Assembly (NCBI GenBank): GCA_003542935.1
Contig: DPJQ01000140.1
Location: 4,226-9,330, forward strand
DNA length: 5,105 bases
DNA from: Lachnospiraceae bacterium
GTDB taxonomy: Bacteria; Bacillota; Clostridia; Lachnospirales; Lachnospiraceae
Reading direction: 5' to 3'
Shown here: in pieces, positions 1-4,205 of the stretch
Numbering within the stretch: position 1 is the first letter of the stretch
Layout of the letters: each line of letters starts with the position of its first letter
Program-made: the position numbers and the translations under genes
The notes under the pieces: model-generated
What the model was told of the DNA's origin: nothing
The model's input: the letters and a program-made list of their open reading frames with translations, nothing else
Databases searched by the model: none

Positions 1-22
1 TTAATGTTGCTGTCTTTTCCAT
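1..22 (-). CDS. 5' end of an unidentified minus-strand gene (7 codons)
   Basis: The complement reads ATG at 22-20 followed by codons for MEKTATL, then runs off the window. The start is well supported. A perfect AAGGAGGT Shine-Dalgarno lies at 38-31, 8 nt before the ATG, and a promoter lies just upstream (-35 at 76-71, -10 at 53-48), giving a leader of only about 18 nt. Seven residues are too few to assign a family. The palindromic operator over the promoter suggests the gene is repressor-controlled, possibly autoregulated, but that is inference. Confidence 0.72.
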
Positions 23-43
23 AATGCGATACCTCCTTGTCAG

Positions 44-76
44 TTGTATTGTAACGCTTATGTCGTTACATTACAA
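44..76 (-). promoter_or_regulatory. Promoter overlaid by a 33-bp palindromic operator
   Basis: Arms TTGTATTGTAACG (44-56) and CGTTACATTACAA (64-76) are inverted repeats matching at 12 of 13 positions, around a 7-nt spacer centred on base 60. Read on the minus strand, the same bases hold a -35 TTGTAA (76-71) and a -10 TACAAT (53-48) with exactly 17 bp between, placed correctly for the gene starting at 22. A dimeric repressor bound here would block RNA polymerase completely. The long-arm geometry is like operators of TetR-type regulators, but the regulator is not in view. Because of the symmetry a weaker plus-strand promoter (TTGTAT, 17 bp, TACATT) also exists. Confidence 0.7.
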
Positions 77-98
77 GTGATTTTATAAAAGTTATAAT
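70..98 (+). promoter_or_regulatory. Possible plus-strand promoter
   Basis: A perfect TATAAT lies at 93-98, with ATTACA (4/6 to consensus) at 70-75 and a 17-bp spacer. It overlaps the right arm of the operator, so the same repressor could control it. No convincing gene follows; it would transcribe the inverted-repeat-rich region at about 105-284. The -35 is poor and the sequence is AT-rich, so chance is a real alternative. Confidence 0.3.
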
Positions 99-418
99 AC
101 AATATTCGAATCCACGTCGCTGCTGCTACGCACTTCTCCCCGGGCACAGCTTCTGAAAAAAGTATGCCCTTTTCAGGCCCGAAATTCCGGCTTCCGCCAG
201 ATACTGCAAATCCGATTCAATTTGCACATATATGCCCGCGGGCACCAATCAGTCTGGAAAACTTTGTGCCCGCAGGTATTTTTTCCGCAATATATACGCC
301 GTTTGCTGTCTTGCTCTACTATAGCCGATTACCGGACAGCATTTCAAGCCCTTTACACTAAAAGAACTGCCGTAAAGTATAAATAAACGCAGGCAGCCCG
401 GCCCGCCGTACCGGTTCA
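99..418. other. Gene-free region rich in inverted repeats
   Basis: I find no reading frame here with a ribosome binding site. The region contains several perfect inverted repeats: CTGAAAA/TTTTCAG at 153-159 and 170-176; TGCAAAT/ATTTGCA at 205-211 and 220-226; the palindrome TGCCCGCGGGCA at 233-244; and GCGGGCAC/GTGCCCGC at 238-245 and 266-273, followed after 5 nt by a T6 run (279-284). A further CGGGCACA at 141-148 matches the later TGTGCCCG arm. The last stem could act as a weak plus-strand terminator. The region may be a structured RNA leader, a dispersed repeat or a decayed gene; the sequence alone does not decide. Confidence 0.45.
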
Positions 419-447
419 TTGTCATGAAAATTTTCTCAACATTTTAA

Positions 448-476
448 TGGACATTATGCCCGTAACATGTTATACT
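448..476 (+). promoter_or_regulatory. Promoter of the coiled-coil gene (and probably the Abi gene)
   Basis: The -35 TGGACA (448-453) and -10 TATACT (471-476) each match consensus at 5/6, with a 17-bp spacer and an extended -10 TG at 468-469. Transcription would begin near 483, about 40 nt before the ATG at 522. A second candidate, TTGTCA (419-424), 18 bp, TTTAAT (443-448), could form a tandem promoter. The 10-bp palindrome TAACATGTTA (463-472) overlaps the -10 and could be a regulator site. Confidence 0.65.
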
Positions 477-504
477 ATGTTCATATTATACCACACAAAG
501 AAAC

Positions 505-512
505 GAAAGGAG
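505..512 (+). promoter_or_regulatory. Ribosome binding site fixing the start at 522
   Basis: GAAAGGAG ends 9 nt before the ATG at 522. The longer open frame from 447 has no such site and would begin upstream of the predicted transcription start, so 522 is the start. Confidence 0.85.
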
Positions 513-521
513 CAAAACAAC

Positions 522-896
522 ATGATAGAAAACCAGAAACTTGATTTAATTCTCTCCGAAATAACAGGCATGAAAACCGGCATGCAGGACACGAAAGCTG
601 ACTTGCAGAGCATGAAAACCGACATGCAGGGCATGAAAGCTGACATGCATGATGTGAGAACTGACATAAAAGATCTCAGACAACGTATTTCTAATATCGA
701 AGTTCATCTGGAAAATGTTACCGACAAAAATATCATACTGCTCGCCGAAAATTTCGTCGAGCTGACCAATAAGTTGAGTCAGGCTGTTCCCTATGCCGAC
801 AAAAACCGGGCCTATGAAGTAAAGGTCAACTACGTCCTTGAGGAAGTCGATAAGCTGAAAAAAGAAGTCTCCAAACTCATAGACAAACCGGCATAA
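522..896 (+). CDS. Small heptad-repeat coiled-coil protein of unknown function
   Basis: A 124-residue soluble protein with no signal peptide or membrane segment. After a short N-terminal helix (about residues 1-15), residues 17-51 consist of five tandem heptads of the type M-K-T/A-D-M-Q-x, then further coiled-coil-like sequence with an 'ENVTDKNIILLAENFVELTNKL' core around 64-85 (positions approximate), and a Lys/Glu-rich C-terminal helix ending in DKPA. Short coiled-coil proteins of this general build are, from memory, common as hypotheticals in Clostridia; I cannot name a function. It probably oligomerises. Start chosen at 522 from the GAAAGGAG site and the promoter at 448-476. No terminator separates it from the Abi gene 66 bp downstream, so the two may be co-transcribed. 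Its last three codons and stop lie inside the direct repeat that flanks the Abi cassette. Confidence 0.8.
   Translation: MIENQKLDLILSEITGMKTGMQDTKADLQSMKTDMQGMKADMHDVRTDIKDLRQRISNIEVHLENVTDKNIILLAENFVELTNKLSQAVPYADKNRAYEVKVNYVLEEVDKLKKEVSKLIDKPA
570..674 (+). repeat. Five tandem 21-bp units encoding heptads
   Basis: Codons 17-51 of the coiled-coil gene form five in-frame 21-bp units encoding MKTGMQD, TKADLQS, MKTDMQG, MKADMHD and VRTDIKD. Units 1 and 3, and units 2 and 4, are most alike, giving a 42-bp higher-order period. The unit equals one coiled-coil heptad, so gain or loss of units would lengthen or shorten the rod without breaking the frame. Confidence 0.85.
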
Positions 897-914
897 AAAG
901 GCAACGCTCTCCAC
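885..914 (+). repeat. 30-bp direct repeat, left copy
   Basis: Matches 1995-2024 at 27 of 30 positions (differences at 890, 904 and 908), an offset of 1110 bp. It spans the last three codons and stop (AAA CCG GCA TAA) of the coiled-coil gene and GGCAACGCTCTCCAC. Relative to the right copy it corresponds to the T tract and distal stem arm of the V-ATPase terminator, but here the partner arm is missing, so it is not a working hairpin. Confidence 0.85.
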
Positions 915-962
915 TATATCTAATCCCCCCTTTTACATTTTTTCACATACAGAGGGAAACAG

Positions 963-1904
963 ATGAAATTACTATTAACTACAGATGAACTCATCGAGCA
1001 TATGAAACAGAAAGGAATCACTTTTCACATTATATCTGAAGAAGATGCCAGGTCGTTTCTGCAAGGTAATAACTATTATATGAAACTGGCTTCATACAGA
1101 GCCAATTATCCCAAATATACTACCGGCTCCCGAATCGGCCAGTATATAAATTTGGACTTTGCATATTTAAAAGAGCTTTCAACTATTGATATGCATCTGA
1201 GATACATAATCATACAAATGTGTCTTGACATCGAACACTTTCTAAAAGTTTCTTTGCTATCCCATATTGAAAACAACCCTGCCGAAGACGGTTATGAATT
1301 GGTACGCCAATTCATCGGATATACTAATGCCAAAGGAGTGCAGCAAAACGAATATATTTTAAAAAAAATACGAGGCCATAGATCCAGCGCTTACTGCAAA
1401 GATTTAATAGAAAAATATTACCCCTATTTTCCCGTATGGGTTTTTGTGGAGCTTATTTCATTCGGTGATCTGACATATCTGGTCGCATTCTATGATGAGA
1501 TATATTCAGATCCCATTGTAAACAACAAATTCATGAATATCGTCCGGGATATACGTAATGCGTCTGCGCACAGCAATTGCCTTATCAACAAATTATTTGA
1601 ACCACTAAAGCAGAATCATCAGGTTGATAATATTATTTCAACCTATGTAAAAGCTATCTCGGGAATTTCTCCCAAAGCCAGGGCAAAAAACTTGAATTAC
1701 AGAGTGGTGTATAGTTTCATCACCCTTCTCTACATATATGGCACCGTTGTCCCCAATGGTCCGGCCAAATATAAACGTCACACTGAACTCAAAGACCTGT
1801 TTAACAATCGCATGGCTGCACATGGGGATTACTTCAAAACAAACAACCGCATAACCGCAATTTACTCCTTTGTCAAAAAAGTCGTTGACAATCTGCCTTC
1901 ATGA
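963..1904 (+). CDS. Abi_2 family (AbiD/AbiF-like) abortive-infection protein, probable HEPN RNase
   Basis: A 313-residue protein with the features of the Abi_2 family (AbiD/AbiF of lactococci, about 280-340 residues). Visible landmarks: an N-terminal 'TTDELIEHMKQKGITF' segment (6-21), NYYMKLASYRANY (37-49), LDFAYLKELSTIDMHLR (64-80), the helix LDIEHFLKVSLL (88-99), FPVWVFVELISFGDL (156-170) and DIRNASAHSN (196-205). The last contains R198-x4-H203, the R-x4-6-H signature of HEPN ribonucleases, a superfamily to which Abi_2 has been assigned. The expected role is cytoplasmic RNA cleavage or translation arrest on phage infection; the substrate is unknown. AGAGGG at 951-956 lies 6 nt before the ATG. 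No convincing promoter lies directly upstream, so it probably reads through from 448-476. It is more AT-rich than the ATPase genes: 18/60 G+C at 1201-1260 against 37/60 at 3541-3600, consistent with transfer. A promoter and small RNA gene begin inside its last codons. Confidence 0.88.
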   Translation: MKLLLTTDELIEHMKQKGITFHIISEEDARSFLQGNNYYMKLASYRANYPKYTTGSRIGQYINLDFAYLKELSTIDMHLRYIIIQMCLDIEHFLKVSLLSHIENNPAEDGYELVRQFIGYTNAKGVQQNEYILKKIRGHRSSAYCKDLIEKYYPYFPVWVFVELISFGDLTYLVAFYDEIYSDPIVNNKFMNIVRDIRNASAHSNCLINKLFEPLKQNHQVDNIISTYVKAISGISPKARAKNLNYRVVYSFITLLYIYGTVVPNGPAKYKRHTELKDLFNNRMAAHGDYFKTNNRITAIYSFVKKVVDNLPS

Positions 1905-1913
1905 ACATATAAT
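1885..1913 (+). promoter_or_regulatory. Perfect-consensus promoter at the 3' end of the Abi gene
   Basis: TTGACA at 1885-1890 and TATAAT at 1908-1913 match consensus 6/6 each, with an optimal 17-bp spacer. It straddles the Abi stop codon (1902-1904) and points away from the Abi coding region. No gene follows on this strand; only a compact two-hairpin segment and a terminator do. The predicted start of transcription is 1920-1921. Confidence 0.8.
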
Positions 1914-1919
1914 AATTTT

Positions 1920-1992
1920 AGAATTGAAAGCGGTTCGGCCGTCTTTGTAAGGAGTGACATATCCGTAAGGTGTTGTCGCTCCTGATTTTTTT
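1920..1992 (+). ncRNA. Predicted small structured RNA (about 73 nt) paired with the Abi gene
   Basis: Predicted transcript from the perfect promoter at 1885-1913 to the T7 tract at 1986-1992. It has a first hairpin, AAAGCGG (1927-1933) with CCG-T-CTTT (1939-1946), a 5-nt loop and one bulged U. The second hairpin is a 10-bp stem, 1950-1959 with 1974-1983 (one G-U pair), topped by CC(GUAA)GG, a GNRA-type tetraloop at 1965-1968. No ribosome binding site with a start codon is visible, so it is not a small-protein gene. I do not recognise it as a known RNA family. Placed immediately after a HEPN Abi gene and inside the same repeat-bounded cassette, it is a candidate RNA antitoxin, guide or regulator of the Abi protein. 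It could instead simply be the structured 3' end of the Abi mRNA, but the promoter argues for independent transcription. Confidence 0.6.
1950..1992 (+). terminator. Intrinsic terminator of the Abi gene / small RNA
   Basis: Stem AGGAGTGACA (1950-1959) and TGTCGCTCCT (1974-1983), 10 bp with one G-U pair, then GA and seven T (1986-1992). It works only on the plus strand; the minus-strand side has no T tract. It ends 2 bp before the right copy of the direct repeat. Confidence 0.88.
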
Positions 1993-1994
1993 AT

Positions 1995-2024
1995 AAACCC
2001 GCATAAAAAGGCAGCGCCCTCCAC
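1995..2024 (+). repeat. 30-bp direct repeat, right copy
   Basis: Partner of 885-914 (27/30 identical). In the same register it reads AAA CCC GCA TAA, keeping the K-P-A-stop codons of the coiled-coil gene end with a synonymous change, although no gene ends here. Its 3' part is the T tract and distal arm of the V-ATPase terminator. The Abi gene, small RNA and terminator lie exactly between the two copies. Confidence 0.85.
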
Positions 2025-2053
2025 CCCCCTATCCGGGAATGTCCGGCGCTGCC
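2005..2053 (-). terminator. Intrinsic terminator of the V-ATPase operon
   Basis: On the minus strand, GGCAGCGCC (2053-2045) pairs perfectly over 9 bp with GGCGCTGCC (2018-2010) and is followed by five T (2009-2005). The 26-nt loop is G-rich. It begins about 38 nt after the subunit D stop codon and faces the plus-strand terminator at 1950-1992, so both convergent units end separately. Confidence 0.85.
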
Positions 2054-2091
2054 ATACTCTTCTGATTTCCACTCTATCGGCCGCTGAGCCT

Positions 2092-2778
2092 CTACTGCGC
2101 TTCTTCCTCGAACTTATCCCAGAGATGTTCGCTGTAGTGATGAGCATCCTCCAGCATCATATCCTTCACCTTTAACAGGCGGATCTGAGTGCCGCGCTCA
2201 TTCTCGTCGAGTTTCATCGTGATATATTTAATGCTTTGCTGCGTCTCAGGAATCGTGATATGCTCAAGGGCATTTACCCTTCTCCTGGTCCTCTCAATCT
2301 CCGCCGCCATCAGCTGGCAGGCTTTCTCCTTTTCAGCCAGCTCCAGCATATCCGGCAGGATATCCGCCAGTGACCGGACGGCATCGTCCAGGTCGCCGGA
2401 GGTAAAGGCAAAACCGTAGGAATAGATATCCCCCGCATCGGCAGTCTTGGTCTTGTACTGCATCGTGGGGACGTCCACACTCATGACATTTCGGCTGCCG
2501 CAGCTTAGGGATACCTCCTGCTTCGGTGCCATCAGGGCCGTGTGGAGCGCTTCCTCCGACATACCGGCTTTAGCAATGACAAAGTTGGTGTTGGCGGCCT
2601 TGATGCCCGCCTCCACCTTGAGACGCAGTTCCATATTTTCCCTGACCAGCTCCAGGAACTGGCGCATAAGCTCATCACGCTTATCTTTCAGCAGCTTATG
2701 GCCCTTGACGGCTGTTTTCAGCTTCTTCTTCAGCCGGTTCAGTTCCATTCGGGTCGGGTTTACCTGGGTTGAAGCCAA
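2092..2778 (-). CDS. atpD: V-type ATP synthase/ATPase subunit D
   Basis: A 228-residue central-shaft subunit (NtpD in Enterococcus), the coiled-coil axle that rotates inside the A3B3 ring and couples it to the membrane rotor. Family signatures: VNPTRMELNRLKKKL (6-20), GHKLLKDKRDELMRQFLELVREN (26-48), and C-terminally ERTRRRVNALEHITIP (162-177) and IKYITMKLDENERGTQIRLLKVKDMM (183-208, approximate). The N- and C-terminal helices form the antiparallel shaft. The start is TTG at 2778-2776: it follows GAGGTGA (2791-2785) by 6 nt and keeps the conserved NPTR segment; the first in-frame ATG (codon 11) would cut it off. The gene starts 40 nt after the subunit B stop, ends in TAG, and is followed by the operon terminator, so the operon probably ends with D. 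Confidence 0.95.
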   Translation of the reverse strand: MASTQVNPTRMELNRLKKKLKTAVKGHKLLKDKRDELMRQFLELVRENMELRLKVEAGIKAANTNFVIAKAGMSEEALHTALMAPKQEVSLSCGSRNVMSVDVPTMQYKTKTADAGDIYSYGFAFTSGDLDDAVRSLADILPDMLELAEKEKACQLMAAEIERTRRRVNALEHITIPETQQSIKYITMKLDENERGTQIRLLKVKDMMLEDAHHYSEHLWDKFEEEAQ

Positions 2779-2784
2779 ATCTGC

Positions 2785-2791
2785 TCACCTC
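2785..2791 (-). promoter_or_regulatory. Ribosome binding site supporting the TTG start of subunit D
   Basis: GAGGTGA on the minus strand lies 6 nt before TTG at 2778. An in-frame TGA at 2787-2785 overlaps this site, so the frame cannot extend further upstream. Confidence 0.8.
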
Positions 2792-2818
2792 TTTCTCGCT
2801 CAAACTGTGTCTCTACCG

Positions 2819-4204
2819 TCACTCCTGGCCTTCCTTTTCCTCATAGTACATATCCAGGAATTCATCCTTGATACGTTTCAGCTCGCTCCTGGGCAGGATG
2901 CGCAGAAGCTTCCAGCCGATATCCAGGGTCTCCTCAATGGAGCGGTCAGTCTCATAGCCCTGGGATACGTACTCCTGCTCAAAAGCGTCGGAGAACTTCG
3001 CGTACAACAGGTCGATATCGGACAGCGCCGACTCGCCCAGGATGGTCATCAGCTCCTTGGCGTCTTTACCGCGGGAATAAGCGGCAAAGAGCTGGTTCAT
3101 GGTGTTGGAGTGGTCGGCCCTGGTCTTGCCCTCGCCGATACCTTTATCTTTCAGACGGGACAGGGACGGCAGCACGTCGATGGGCGGAGTGATGCCCTTA
3201 CGGTAGAGCTCACGTCCCAGGATGATCTGTCCCTCGGTGATGTAACCGGTAAGGTCAGGGATCGGGTGGGTCTTGTCATCCTCGGGCATGGTCAGGATCG
3301 GAATCATCGTGATACTTCCCTTTTTGCCCTGCTGGCGGCCCGCACGTTCATACATCTGGGCCAGGTCGGTATACATGTATCCGGGATAACCACGGCGTCC
3401 GGGCACCTCTTTACGGGCCGCGGAAACCTCACGCAGGGCGTCCGCGTAGTTGGTGATATCCGTCAGGATAACCAGCACGTGCATATTTTTCTCAAAGGCC
3501 AGATACTCGGCAGCGGTAAGGGCCATTTTCGGTGTGGCGATACGCTCTACCGCCGGATCGTCGGCCAGATTGATGAACAGCACGGTACGGTCGATGGCGC
3601 CGGTCTCTGTGAAGCTGTTGATAAAGAAGTTCGACTCCTCGAAGGTGATACCCAGGGCCGCGAACACAACGGCGAAGGGCTCGGAGGTGCCGCGCACCTT
3701 GGCCTGCCTTGCGATCTGCGCCGCCAGCTGGGCATGGGGCAGACCGGAGGCCGAGAAGATCGGCAGCTTCTGTCCACGCACCAGGGTATTCAGTCCGTCG
3801 ATGGCGGACACACCGGTCTGGATAAACTCCTCGGGGTATGTCCTGGCCGCCGGGTTCATGGGAAGGCCGTTGACGTCCATCCGCTTCTCCGGCAGGATCT
3901 CCGGGCCGTCGTCGATGGGCCTGCCCAGGCCGTCGAAAACGCGCCCCAGCATATCCTCGGAAACACCCAGCTCCATGGAGCGGCCCAGGAAACGCACCTT
4001 GCTGTTGGAAAGGTTGATACCGGTGGAGTTCTCAAAAAGCTGGACCATGGCGTCCCCGCCGTTGATCTCCAGCACTTTGCAGCGGCGGATCTCGCCGCTC
4101 GCCAGCTCGATCTCACCGATCTCATCGTAGGCCACATCCTCAACGCCGTGCACCAGCATCAGGGGGCCTGCCACTTCCTGTATGGTTCTATATTCCTTTG
4201 GCAT
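2819..4204 (-). CDS. atpB: V-type ATP synthase/ATPase subunit B
   Basis: A 461-residue non-catalytic nucleotide-binding-fold subunit that alternates with A in the A3B3 hexamer of the cytoplasmic V1 sector. It opens with YRTIQEVAGPLMLV (5-18), the beta-barrel domain. The P-loop position is degenerate (SASGLPHA, 151-158), as expected for B subunits, which do not hydrolyse ATP. Further landmarks are EFIQTGVSAIDGLNTLVRG (126-144), LTDITNYADALREVSAARKEVPGRRGYPGYMYTDL (247-281, given in outline), and PSLSRLKD, where R350 matches the arginine finger known from the Enterococcus B subunit. The ATG at 4204 is preferred over an upstream in-frame start at 4270: it has AAGGAGG 9 nt upstream, matches the family N terminus, and the extra 22 residues are Arg/Ser-rich and overlap the A gene. 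Stop is TGA. It lies 1 nt after the A stop codon, implying tight translational coupling. Confidence 0.97.
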   Translation of the reverse strand: MPKEYRTIQEVAGPLMLVHGVEDVAYDEIGEIELASGEIRRCKVLEINGGDAMVQLFENSTGINLSNSKVRFLGRSMELGVSEDMLGRVFDGLGRPIDDGPEILPEKRMDVNGLPMNPAARTYPEEFIQTGVSAIDGLNTLVRGQKLPIFSASGLPHAQLAAQIARQAKVRGTSEPFAVVFAALGITFEESNFFINSFTETGAIDRTVLFINLADDPAVERIATPKMALTAAEYLAFEKNMHVLVILTDITNYADALREVSAARKEVPGRRGYPGYMYTDLAQMYERAGRQQGKKGSITMIPILTMPEDDKTHPIPDLTGYITEGQIILGRELYRKGITPPIDVLPSLSRLKDKGIGEGKTRADHSNTMNQLFAAYSRGKDAKELMTILGESALSDIDLLYAKFSDAFEQEYVSQGYETDRSIEETLDIGWKLLRILPRSELKRIKDEFLDMYYEEKEGQE

Positions 4205-4205
4205 A

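Noticed and set aside
154..310. A minus-strand reading of about 50 codons with Cys- and Arg-rich sequence
   Set aside because: No start codon with a ribosome binding site was found and the product is not recognisable. It might be a decayed gene, but the evidence is too thin to annotate.
164..361. A 65-codon plus-strand frame in the gene-free region
   Set aside because: It has no ribosome binding site, its Pro/Ser-rich product is unlike any family, and it runs through the inverted repeats.
915..1994. The Abi cassette as an insertion sequence
   Set aside because: There is no transposase and the cassette ends are not inverted repeats, so only the direct-repeat boundary is reported.
885..2024. 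The two 30-bp repeats, or the 21-bp units at 570-674, as a CRISPR array
   Set aside because: There are only two 30-bp copies 1.1 kb apart with a gene between them, and the 21-bp units are contiguous coding heptads without spacers. No cas gene is present.
1899..2147. A minus-strand frame of 82 codons past the end of subunit D
   Set aside because: It covers both terminators and the direct repeat and overlaps the D gene. Its similarity to the minus-strand reading at 546-914 (AFLC segment) is explained by the 30-bp repeat.
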